NCBI GenBank assembly: GCA_910586025.1
Contig: CAJUIO010000052.1
Coordinates: 1-24,446, forward strand
Direction: 5' to 3'
DNA: 24,446 bases
Origin: an uncultured Lachnospiraceae bacterium
GTDB taxonomy: Bacteria > Bacillota > Clostridia > Lachnospirales > Lachnospiraceae
Positions 16,031-23,728 of this stretch are shown here, piece by piece. Each line of letters opens with the position of its first letter. The stretch's first letter is position 1. The notes below the pieces were generated by a model. The model worked only from the letters and a program-made list of their open reading frames with translations. It ran no database searches and was not told the DNA's origin. A program made the position numbers and the translations under genes.

Positions 16031-17047
16031 CTAAAACTGATACTCCATTCCCTTACCGCTCAATATGAAGTCAATCCTTCTGCATTCCTCCCGTGTGAAA
16101 TGAATATTATCAAGAGCTTTGATATTTTCCAAAATCTGTTCCGGCCTGCTTGCACCGATCAGCACGGAGGTCACCCTTCCATCTCTCAAAACCCAGGATA
16201 AAGCCATCTGTGTCAGCGACTGTCCCCTGTCCTTTGCGATTCCGTCCAGCTTTCTTACAATCTCAAGCTTATCCTCCGTCAGGTCGCTCCTGTGGAGATA
16301 AGGGCTTTTTCCGCTTCCGATTCTGGAATCCTCAGGAACGCCGTTCAGATACTTTCCCGTCAGGATTCCCTGCGCCAGGGGACTGAAGGCAATACAGCCG
16401 ATTCCTTTGTCAAACAGATAATCCTTCAGACCGTCCTCCTCGATCCATCGGTTCAGCATGGAATAGGAGGGCTGATGGATGACAAAGGGAGTACCCTGTC
16501 TTTTCAGGATCTCATAAGCCCTTTTCGTCTGTTCCTTCTTATAATTGGAAATTCCCACATAGAGCGCCTTTCCCTGTCTGACAATCTGGTCAAGAGCCGC
16601 CATAGTCTCCTCAAGAGGCGTGTCGGGATCCGGTCTGTGGTGATAGAAAATATCCACATAGTCGACTCCCAGCTTTTTCAGGCTCTGGTCAAGGCTTGCA
16701 ATCAGATATTTTTTGGAACCGCCGTCTCCATACGGCCCCTTCCACATATCATATCCCGCCTTCGTGGACAAAATCATCTCGTCCCTGTAGGGCATAAGAT
16801 CCGATTTCAGGATCCTTCCCATGTTCGTCTCAGCGCTCCCGTACACCGGGCCATAATTATTGGCAAGGTCAAAATGGGTGATTCCGTTGTCAAACGCCGT
16901 AAAGAGAATTTTCTTCATATTCTCCTCGTTGTTTACGGAGCCGAAATTGTGCCACATTCCAAGGGACATTGCCGGAAGCTTCAGCCCGCTGTTTCCACAT
17001 TTGTTGTAAATCATCTTGTCATATCTCGCTTCACTTGCCTGGTACAT
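16031..17047 (-). CDS. Aldo/keto reductase, YghZ (glyceraldehyde-3-phosphate reductase)-like
   Basis: This 338-residue NADPH-dependent TIM-barrel reductase is close to Escherichia coli YghZ (Gpr), which reduces L-glyceraldehyde 3-phosphate and methylglyoxal. Shared stretches include SGLKLPAMSLGMWHNFG, GITHFDLANNYGP with Asp60 and Tyr65, STKAGYDMWKGPYG with Lys96, DYVDIFYHHR with the catalytic-position histidine, and IHQPSYSMLNRW. The start at 17047 gives the extra YghZ-like N-terminus and has AAAGG sites upstream. A start at 17014 would remove it. A good promoter lies at 17097-17125. The physiological substrate here is inferred only from similarity. Confidence 0.92.
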   Translation of the reverse strand: MYQASEARYDKMIYNKCGNSGLKLPAMSLGMWHNFGSVNNEENMKKILFTAFDNGITHFDLANNYGPVYGSAETNMGRILKSDLMPYRDEMILSTKAGYDMWKGPYGDGGSKKYLIASLDQSLKKLGVDYVDIFYHHRPDPDTPLEETMAALDQIVRQGKALYVGISNYKKEQTKRAYEILKRQGTPFVIHQPSYSMLNRWIEEDGLKDYLFDKGIGCIAFSPLAQGILTGKYLNGVPEDSRIGSGKSPYLHRSDLTEDKLEIVRKLDGIAKDRGQSLTQMALSWVLRDGRVTSVLIGASRPEQILENIKALDNIHFTREECRRIDFILSGKGMEYQF

Positions 17048-17096
17048 TTTCCTTTATCCTTTCTTCCCCCTGTCAGATGATTTCATCCTCCAAATT

Positions 17097-17125
17097 ATTG
17101 TATCACAAAATTTTAAGGGTGTTAA
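17097..17125 (-). promoter_or_regulatory. Promoter of the aldo/keto reductase gene
   Basis: On the minus strand, TTAACA (17125-17120), a 17-base spacer and TACAAT (17102-17097) each match consensus in 5 of 6 positions. The predicted transcript start is about 40 bases before the ATG at 17047. Between this promoter and the pseudogene end at 17216 there is only a short imperfect hairpin (GCTTA...TAAGC) and no gene. Confidence 0.7.
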
Positions 17126-17215
17126 TAATTTTCTTACGAGTAAAAGGTTTTTGTATCGTGATGGGACTACAGCTTATCATGCTTTGGCAAGCAGCCGTAA
17201 GCAGCAGTCTTTTCA

Positions 17216-18693
17216 TTACATATTTTCCTCCCACCATGCTTCATTTTTTAAATAACGCTCCATGATGTCAAATCGTCTGAATGCCGCCGACATGGTTCGT
17301 CCATCTATTTCCGCCAGATTATTATTATTAAAGTAATCTTTTAAGATACCTACCATTGCCCGTTCTGCCTTACTGAATATCAATTCTTTATTCTGCTCAA
17401 AGAAATTTTTTAATTCATTAAAATTTACGTGTGTAATTTTTTGTACGTTTATATTTTGCCAAATGCGGACTTTCTCTCCAAACTACAAAAACAGCTTCAG
17501 CCGCAACCGTTGGTGGTATTACATTTGCACTCAATATGTTATCCCGCTTTCTCTTATAAACAAAGCCTAAATCACGTGCACCTGCTTCCAAAATTCGTTG
17601 ACACTCGTCATTTGATTTTAAATCTCTAAAATCAACCGGATTCTGGCTGTTTGTAGCATAAATAATGTCCTGAATAATACCTGGATTTTCAGTGTCTTCT
17701 ACCTCATAAAGACGTACTAATAAATATGTCTGTGAAAAGTCCAAATCCGGATTTTATTTTACGGTTTGATGTATCGTTTTACATGTTTGTCCGCCGTTTT
17801 AATTTGTAAATCATCAGTTTTAACTATCCAATTCTGTTCCTGCAGCGCATTAAAACTAAATTTCTTACAAATCATTGTTTCCCCGTTATTAAAAAAGAAA
17901 AAATTCTGACACTTATCCGCATCCAACAAAGTCTCTGCAATTCCATCATTAACCACATTTTTTCCCAAATAACGACAAATGTTTTTTTCTAACAAACTAT
18001 CCCCAAACTCTTCCATCAATTTATAAACTTCCACTACGGAAATACGTCCAAGAATCACTCTTTTATAATTAAAATTCTCCTGAACCGCCTTTCCGCTTAA
18101 AGAAAATTGTGTATTAATGACTTGTTCCCTATTGATATACCTCATAATATCGACATGGGAAAAATGCTCAAACCGAACCTGTCCCTGACCTGCAAAGGCA
18201 TTATCAATATGATTCTGACCATCCTGATTCCATGACAGCCCGTTATTAAGCATTACAAAAGTAACATATGGAATTGCACCATCTAAAATAAAAGATCGAA
18301 TCTCTTCTACCTTTTTCCGGCTCTGAACATTTAATTCGATTCGTGTAGACGGATCAAACACACATTTTATAGTATTTACAGCTTTTTCAATTGTATTAGC
18401 CGGAAAATTACTATCAGTATCTAACTTTCTTGAGTACTTTGATTGGAACAATACCACATTTAATTGTGAATCCTGTGCCTCAACGATATATGCCGCATCA
18501 AATCCTCCATCATTTCCCCCATCAGTCAAGTATTGTACCGCCTCTGTCATATCAATATCTAAATAAGCGGAACTCCTAACAGTAAGAATGCCTTAGAACG
18601 CTTTCTCTCATTATCACTATCAGTAAAAATATCCTCATTTCCCTCTAAAATCTTATTTATTCTTTGATCAATAATCTGTTTTGCTATATCCAT
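17216..18693 (-). pseudogene. Broken AIPR-family (abortive phage infection) gene
   Basis: The pieces together resemble an AIPR-family protein (PF10592), linked to abortive phage infection. Piece 1 (18693-18559) starts MDIAKQIIDQRINKIL and stops after LLLGV. Piece 2 (from about 18570 to 17759) resumes in another frame with SAYLDIDMTEAVQYL, GGNDGGFDAAYIV and NNGETMICKKFSFNALQ. It then shifts near 17800, and the expected NGGQTCKTI lies in the other frame, followed by an in-frame TAA at 17754-17756. Piece 3 (17753-17418) has DFSQTYLLVRLYEV, ATNSQNPVDFRDLKSNDE and IPPTVAAEAVF, then stops after AKYKRTKNYTRKF. Piece 4 (about 17440-17216, shifted frame) has FNELKNFFEQNKELIF and SAAFRRFDIMERYL, plausibly the same protein's tail after an internal deletion. 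The region is visibly more AT-rich than its neighbours, suggesting acquisition by transfer. Product inferred inactive. Confidence 0.85.
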
Positions 18694-18757
18694 TATACAT
18701 ACCCGCCTTTTAAACCTTCTATCATAGACAAACAGCCCTCTGATTGATATTTCTATA

Positions 18758-18785
18758 ATTATAACACACTTTTTCAATTATACAA
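18758..18785 (-). promoter_or_regulatory. Promoter of the broken AIPR gene
   Basis: On the minus strand, TTGTAT (18785-18780), a 16-base spacer and a perfect TATAAT (18763-18758). The promoter looks intact although the gene is not. Confidence 0.6.
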
Positions 18786-18844
18786 TCCGCACTCCCCGAG
18801 TTGGTCATCACCAGCTGATGCAACTAAGTTTGTTCCGGAAATAC

Positions 18845-18866
18845 AAGCCTGAATAATAAGGCTTTT
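18845..18866 (+). terminator. Small hairpin with T run
   Basis: AAGCCT (18845-18850) and AGGCTT (18859-18864) flank an 8-base loop, with TTCCTT after. No plus-strand gene ends upstream, so it may block stray transcription toward the HAD gene or be chance. Confidence 0.35.
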
Positions 18867-18891
18867 CCTTATATAGAATCCATGCTATAAT
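18863..18891 (+). promoter_or_regulatory. Extended -10 promoter of the HAD gene
   Basis: TGCTATAAT (18883-18891) is a perfect extended -10. The -35 position (TTTTCC, 18863-18868) is poor, as is usual for this class. The ATG at 18952 has GAGG 8 bases upstream. Confidence 0.6.
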
Positions 18892-18951
18892 GGGTTCACC
18901 TTTGAGAATATATTGATCCCCCACATCAAAAATAATTGCGAGGTTTTTATT

Positions 18952-19566
18952 ATGCTGAAAAACGTGATTTTCGACATGGGAAACGTGCTTCTGTCCTATA
19001 ATCCCGAAATTCCCCTGGATCTCTTCTGTACAACCAGGGAGGCTAAGGATCTGATACGCCGTGAGCTTTTTGAAGGGCCGGAGTGGATCCAGGGCGATTA
19101 CGGATATATTACCAACGAGGAGCGCTATGAGCCTGTGAGCAGGCGGATTCCGGAGGAATTCCACGGTCAGCTTCGCAAATGTGTGGACGGGTGGGATATC
19201 TGCATGCAGCCCGTTGCCGGCGCTATGGATTTCTGCCGTTACGTAAAGGATAAAGGTCTTGGAATCTATGTGCTCTCCAACGCCGATACCAGCTTTCACG
19301 AATACTTTCTTCATTTCACAAGCGAGGATTTTTTTGACGGCGTGATGGTTTCCTCGGACGTACATATGATCAAGCCGGAGAGAAGACTTTACGAACATTT
19401 TCTCAACACATTTCATCTTATTCCGGAGGAATGTCTTTTTATTGATGACCGTGCGGAAAATGTGGAGGGTGCAAGAGAGGTTGGGATCCGGGGCATTGTG
19501 TTCCAGGGGGATTTTGAATCAATCAGGAAAAATTTATCCAAGCATCTGACATGCACCCTTGTTTGA
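18952..19566 (+). CDS. HAD family phosphatase, YihX-like
   Basis: This is a 204-residue haloacid-dehalogenase-superfamily hydrolase. Motif I is VIFDMGNVLL with Asp8 as nucleophile and Gly10 where many HAD enzymes have a second Asp. The same D-x-G-N-V pattern occurs in YihX of Escherichia coli, a glucose-1-phosphate phosphatase. Motif II is YVLSNAD (Ser109), motif III Lys141 in HMIKPERRLYE, and motif IV FIDDRAENVEGA (Asp165, Asp166). The middle part is the helical cap of the HAD-IA subgroup. The start at 18952 has GAGG at 8 bases. An upstream ATG at 18913 has no site. It is a single gene whose substrate cannot be read from the sequence. Confidence 0.88.
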   Translation: MLKNVIFDMGNVLLSYNPEIPLDLFCTTREAKDLIRRELFEGPEWIQGDYGYITNEERYEPVSRRIPEEFHGQLRKCVDGWDICMQPVAGAMDFCRYVKDKGLGIYVLSNADTSFHEYFLHFTSEDFFDGVMVSSDVHMIKPERRLYEHFLNTFHLIPEECLFIDDRAENVEGAREVGIRGIVFQGDFESIRKNLSKHLTCTLV

Positions 19567-19588
19567 GCGCTTGCTTTTATCACCGGTT

Positions 19589-19623
19589 CAAACAAAATAA
19601 GGCGGGGCAGAAGGAAACCCGCC
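19589..19623 (-). terminator. Intrinsic terminator of the helicase operon
   Basis: Read on the minus strand, GGCGGG, an 11-base loop and CCCGCC are followed by TTATTTTGTTTG. It starts 1 base after the stop of the last gene of the unit. Confidence 0.7.
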
Positions 19624-19624
19624 C

Positions 19625-20605
19625 TTAATGGGCAGTCTCCTCTCTGCGGCTCTCATATTCCTTCCGCAGTCTCTCCCGCGGCTCTATCTTTTTCTTGATT
19701 CCATATTTATATACCTCAACCCACAACTCATCGCTGCCAAACCAGTCCACAATCTTAAGCGCCCTGTACAAGATGATCTCCTTGTCGTTCTCCTCACAGT
19801 TATCGAAATAATAAGGCACTCCTTTTTCCGGCTCTGCCAGCTCAATAGCCAGCATCAGGATCATGTCGCAGAGATTATCAATCTCTTCTCTCTGTATATA
19901 TGTATTGTTCCGCTTACCTGCACCTCTCAGCTTCGTTCTTTTTTCCTCCACCAGCTTCTTCGCTTCCTCCAGCGCCATATACTTGAGATCGCTTGTGTTA
20001 AGATTTGAAACCAGCACGGCTTCCTGCTGGACGTGAAGACATTCTCTGCTGAGTCCTCCCGATGTGGCATCGCAAAGCAGCCCGGATATCGCCTCCGGCG
20101 AAAAGCCTCCCGCAAAGGTTTTCTTTACCAGCAGCTTAAACAGCTCCGGCTGTTCCCATCCAATGGAACGGAAAGCATCATCGGTAGAAAACAAATAGTA
20201 GTTGCAGGCTTCACAGATCAGATGGTACAGATCCCGCAGAAGCTTTACCGCTCCGTGGTGCCAGGGGCTGTCCGGCGGAATCTTTTCCAACTCCTTAATA
20301 AAATTTTTTACAAGGAACCGCCATTTAGGCCGCTGATTCTTCGGAATTATCCTGTTTGGGGCAAAATAATTCTGAGCGTAGGCATTTTCCAGAAATTCCC
20401 GGATCTGTCGTTCCAAACTCTCAAAGTCCACGGGATCTTTCTCCGTTCCTCTTTTCGCTTCTTTTCCGGACAGAGCATCGGCGATAATCTGATCCACCTC
20501 CTCCTTCTGCCCTTTTGTAAAACGCTTGTAGCTCTCAGCAAACGCTTTCTCCAACCGTTCTCTGTCCGCCGTCTTAATCAGATTTCGTAATTCCTGTATT
20601 TTCAT
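19625..20605 (-). CDS. Protein of unknown function, last gene of the helicase unit
   Basis: I do not recognise this protein. From the chosen ATG at 20605 it has 326 residues, is rich in Lys/Glu and Leu and looks almost entirely helical. There is no signal peptide, membrane segment or clear catalytic motif. The N-terminus (MKIQELRNLIKTADRERL, then FAESYKRFTKGQKEEVDQII) resembles a helical adaptor. A central stretch RPKWRFLVKNFIKELEKIPP and the segment GLLCDATSGGLSRECLHVQQ are distinctive and could seed searches. The start has GAGGAG upstream, 16 bases after the SEC-C gene stop. The frame is open to 20677, but that overlaps the upstream gene. Co-transcription with a helicase and a SEC-C protein hints at a joint task, otherwise unknown. 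Confidence 0.8.
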   Translation of the reverse strand: MKIQELRNLIKTADRERLEKAFAESYKRFTKGQKEEVDQIIADALSGKEAKRGTEKDPVDFESLERQIREFLENAYAQNYFAPNRIIPKNQRPKWRFLVKNFIKELEKIPPDSPWHHGAVKLLRDLYHLICEACNYYLFSTDDAFRSIGWEQPELFKLLVKKTFAGGFSPEAISGLLCDATSGGLSRECLHVQQEAVLVSNLNTSDLKYMALEEAKKLVEEKRTKLRGAGKRNNTYIQREEIDNLCDMILMLAIELAEPEKGVPYYFDNCEENDKEIILYRALKIVDWFGSDELWVEVYKYGIKKKIEPRERLRKEYESRREETAH

Positions 20606-20621
20606 CCGTATCTTTTCTCCT

Positions 20622-21917
20622 CTATTTCCCGCAGCACTTTTTATATTTTTTGCCGCTTCCGCAAGGACACGGATCATTCCTCCCTATCTTAGGCTGCATT
20701 CTCGTGTAGCTCTCTGTACCGTCGTAGACATAGACCGGTTCCTTCCTGTCCCTGACCGCCGCTTTGTAAGCAATGTGCATCGAGCTTTCCAGTTCGGCCC
20801 TCGATGTGTTTTTCGCAAAAGGAGAGAGCTTCTCCAACAGCTCCCCGGCCATTCCCTGCCTGTCCGTGCGCACTTTGTCCAGAAAGCCGCTGCAGGACGT
20901 ATATGTATGGGGATACCTGTTTTTGATGTATTCCAATTCCTCCTCATGCTCCGGATAATACTGACACAGATACCAGTCGTAGGCCAGAGACTTCACCATG
21001 ATCCGGTCCCTCTCATCCTGATCCAACATACTTTCATCCGAATATTTCCTTTCATGGACACAGCCAAGCCAGGTCTCCAGCAAAGAATTAACCTTGTTAT
21101 CCTCATGATATTGATAGGACTCCCAGGAAGAAAAGGCCGAATCCAGAACCCGGACACTGTCATCCGTTGTCAGATAATTCTTTTCCTTTATATGAGAGAT
21201 CAGTTCCAAAAACAGAGGACGGTACCATTTATTACTCATCTGTCCACACAGGTATACAATGTTTCCCGCCAGATATCCCTGCATCTCCTCCGTCATTTCA
21301 ATCCGCTCCAGAAAATGGTAATAAGACTCGAGGTCATTGTGGTACTCTCCATTTCCCAGCTCAATATCAAGATAAAGCAGATTTTCATATGCCCCGTCCA
21401 GCATGACGGGAGACGGAATTTTTCCCGTTTCCTCAAATACGGCGATCTCCGCCCGGAAAGCTTCCCGGCTCTGCTTCTTCTTTCCCACCTGCTGCAGGGA
21501 ATCTCCATAGGCAGCATAATAGAAGGGATGATACTCCTTCAGAGGCCAGAGCTTTTCCAGCTCTCTTACCGCCTGCCTGTAGTCACCAAGTCCATGCTGA
21601 CACATGCCAAGATAAAGGCGGGGCAGCTCCTCTTCCGGAAACTCCTGAACAAGATCGGAGAACACGAACATTGCCGGTCTTATCTTTCCCTGGGAAAAAT
21701 AACTTCTGCCAAGGAGCATCCTGATCTCCGGCTCGCTTACATCCTGATCCAGAATCTGAACACACAGCCCTTCCGCCCTTTCATAATCCCCCTCTTCTTC
21801 CGCCAGAAACGCCTCTCTGACCTGATTTCGAAGCCACAGGGGATATTTCAGAACAATCTCTTCTATCGCTTTCCTCTGGCTGCCATACCCCGTCTCAACT
21901 GTGATCATTTTTTCCAT
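20622..21917 (-). CDS. TPR-like protein with C-terminal SEC-C zinc motif
   Basis: This is a 431-residue soluble protein. Residues ~30-160 look like tetratricopeptide repeats: AFLAEEEGDYERAEGLC, LLGRSYFSQGKIRPAMFVF, YLGMCQHGLGDYRQAVREL and YAAYGDSLQQVGKKKQSREAF are spaced about 34 residues apart. The last 21 residues form a SEC-C motif, NDPCPCGSGKKYKKCC (Cys417, Cys419, Cys428, Cys429), which binds zinc and in SecA contacts SecB or ribosomes. Repeats plus SEC-C suggest a protein-protein adaptor. The ATG at 21917 lies 2 bases after the helicase stop, so the two are co-translated. A second ATG at 21908 is possible. No enzymatic motif is visible. Confidence 0.85.
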   Translation of the reverse strand: MEKMITVETGYGSQRKAIEEIVLKYPLWLRNQVREAFLAEEEGDYERAEGLCVQILDQDVSEPEIRMLLGRSYFSQGKIRPAMFVFSDLVQEFPEEELPRLYLGMCQHGLGDYRQAVRELEKLWPLKEYHPFYYAAYGDSLQQVGKKKQSREAFRAEIAVFEETGKIPSPVMLDGAYENLLYLDIELGNGEYHNDLESYYHFLERIEMTEEMQGYLAGNIVYLCGQMSNKWYRPLFLELISHIKEKNYLTTDDSVRVLDSAFSSWESYQYHEDNKVNSLLETWLGCVHERKYSDESMLDQDERDRIMVKSLAYDWYLCQYYPEHEEELEYIKNRYPHTYTSCSGFLDKVRTDRQGMAGELLEKLSPFAKNTSRAELESSMHIAYKAAVRDRKEPVYVYDGTESYTRMQPKIGRNDPCPCGSGKKYKKCCGK

Positions 21918-21919
21918 AA

Positions 21920-23518
21920 TTATTTATTCCTTTCCGGATGACTTGTTTCATCCTCAGCAAACCGCCGCAGTCTTTTCATGCAGACCCAGTAATTTCTGTC
22001 CTTCACACGCTCCAGCCCCTTTATCTTCTCCTCAATATCGTCTGTCTGTGCCATCCAGTCCGCCCGGACGCTTCCCAGCCGCAGGCAGCGCTGCGCCTCC
22101 CTTATTTTGTCCTCATCCGCACCGGAAAAGCGCATTTCTTCCAGAAGCCCTGCGGCTGCCCTTTCATAGGACTCATTATAAAACTCCCCTGTCTGCGGCA
22201 GATATTCCAGCTCGAGGATACGGTTTTCTCCGCCGCCCGGCAGATAGCAGGCATCCTCCGAGGTTTCCTGAACATGTAGATAGTAAAGGGAAGCCTTGTC
22301 CTTTTCCTCATTTTTTCGGATGATCCGGCCAAGGCGCTGAATCCGCTGTCTCTGGGTGGAGGTGGAGGACAGGATGATTCCCACGGATGCATCCGGCACA
22401 TCCAGTCCCTCGTCCAGCGCCCGACAGGCGATCAGAATCCGGATATCCCCGGATCGGAAGCGTTCCAAAGTATTGCGATTAGCCTGATTTCCCATCCGGG
22501 AATGATACTGTCCCGCTCTCCCCACATACCGCCTGTCCAGAAGAGCATACAGCTCCTGCGCCTGCCTGACACTCTCCCCAAAGATAATGACCTTTTCGCC
22601 CGGAGGCAGCCTCTTTATAAGATCACAGGCGCAACAGATTCTTGTACCTGCCTGGCACACCAGCCTCTTTCTTTTATAGGCAAGGCCCATATAAAGGGCT
22701 GCCAGCTCTGCAACCTTCCGATCCCTCCCCGCGGCAAGCGAGCGCAGCATCTCGAAGAGTTCCTTCTGGTTCAATCCTCTCAGATAGGAAAAGGCTTTCA
22801 GAAGCTTGCCGTACGCAATCGTCATACGGTCTGTAAGCTCCTCGTATTCCTCCCTCTCTTCCCTCCGGAAAGACAGCCCGATATGATAAATATCGTATTT
22901 ACTGACCGTGTGCAGAGCGGCGGCCTTTGCAATCCCATAGCTGTAAATTCTGGAGCCGAGAACCGAGGAGAGGAAACGTCCGGCTTCCCCTCCGGGCAGC
23001 GTGGCGGAAAGCCCCAGGGAAAAGAATCTGTCCGCATACGGCTCTATGTAAGGCATAAATTCAAAGATCAGACGGTTCTGACCGCTCTCATAGCGGTGGC
23101 ACTCGTCCGCAATCAACAGAATGCGCTCGCCCCTTTTCAGCTCTGTCAGAATCTGTCTCGCCAGCTCATATCTTGCGGAATTGATCACATAGATCATGTA
23201 TTTGTGATCCGGGGACGACTTCTGTCCGCCTCCCTTAAGCCCGATATCCGGCTTCTGCCCCAGGGTGGAAGCCTTCTGTGCGCCGGAGCCTGAAAGGAAC
23301 TCCCGCAGCGTCTGATTCCACTGCCGCATCAGTGCGCCGGTGGGAACAACGATCTTCACCCTAAGTCCGCTTCCCGTCTCTTTTTCCAGACGGGAGGCCG
23401 CCGTCAGGGCAAGATGTGTCTTTCCGGAGCCGGTGGCCGCCTGCACCATTCCTCTTCCGCCTGCCGCCGTCCATCGTTTCAGGCATTCCTCCTGCCATCT
23501 GTAAAGTTCCTTTTCCAT
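21920..23518 (-). CDS. SF2 DEAD/DEAH-box helicase
   Basis: This is a 532-residue superfamily 2 ATPase. Motifs in order are YRWQEECLKRW (Q-like, near 6), Walker A ATGSGKT (28-34), VVPTGALMRQW (Ia), DECH (138-141), LSATL (170-174), VIIFGESVRQA (IV), RILIACRALDEGLDVPD (V) and QRIQRLGRIIR (391-401, VI). DECH and the R-x-G-R-I-I-R form resemble XPB-like and restriction-type helicases. There is no zinc cluster or nuclease domain, but Cys-rich ICCACDL at 294-300 is odd. It is the first gene of a tight three-gene unit. The ribosome-binding site is weak (GCGGGAAACA). Defence or repair are both possible roles. Confidence 0.9.
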   Translation of the reverse strand: MEKELYRWQEECLKRWTAAGGRGMVQAATGSGKTHLALTAASRLEKETGSGLRVKIVVPTGALMRQWNQTLREFLSGSGAQKASTLGQKPDIGLKGGGQKSSPDHKYMIYVINSARYELARQILTELKRGERILLIADECHRYESGQNRLIFEFMPYIEPYADRFFSLGLSATLPGGEAGRFLSSVLGSRIYSYGIAKAAALHTVSKYDIYHIGLSFRREEREEYEELTDRMTIAYGKLLKAFSYLRGLNQKELFEMLRSLAAGRDRKVAELAALYMGLAYKRKRLVCQAGTRICCACDLIKRLPPGEKVIIFGESVRQAQELYALLDRRYVGRAGQYHSRMGNQANRNTLERFRSGDIRILIACRALDEGLDVPDASVGIILSSTSTQRQRIQRLGRIIRKNEEKDKASLYYLHVQETSEDACYLPGGGENRILELEYLPQTGEFYNESYERAAAGLLEEMRFSGADEDKIREAQRCLRLGSVRADWMAQTDDIEEKIKGLERVKDRNYWVCMKRLRRFAEDETSHPERNK

Positions 23519-23728
23519 GTTGTTTCCCGCTTCTCGAAATTAAATACCGTATTTTCAAATTTTCTTATCACGCACATCCCATTGTCCTTATACTACCACA
23601 CGCCTCTTTATTTATAAACCCACTGCTGAAAAAAATATTGAAAAATCCCTGTATATCCTATATACTCTTTATAGTTTTTCCAATCAACAGATTTTCCATA
23701 AAATACCAATCAAGTAAAGGATGAAAAA
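23519..23728. other. Divergent AT-rich intergenic region
   Basis: These 210 bases separate the helicase unit (minus) from the gene at 23729 (plus). They are strongly AT-rich and hold no gene. A clear plus-strand promoter is at 23638-23666. On the minus strand only a lone TATAAG near 23590 was noticed as a possible -10 for the helicase. Confidence 0.6.
23638..23666 (+). promoter_or_regulatory. Near-consensus sigma-A promoter
   Basis: TTGAAA (23638-23643), a 17-base spacer and TATACT (23661-23666) each match 5 of 6 positions. The predicted start is about 55 bases before the ATG at 23729, which has AAAGG 8 bases upstream. Confidence 0.75.

Noticed and set aside
18808..19416. Minus-strand frame opposite the HAD gene
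   Set aside because: The HAD motifs I-IV are all on the plus strand with a good start site. The opposite frame is uninformative.
19559..19595. TTGTTTGA / TCAAACAA inverted repeat at the HAD gene end
   Set aside because: The loop is about 21 bases and no T run follows on the plus strand, so I did not call it a terminator.
20775..21941. 388-codon plus-strand frame opposite the TPR/SEC-C gene
   Set aside because: The SEC-C motif and repeat pattern on the minus strand are clear, and this frame has no recognisable content.
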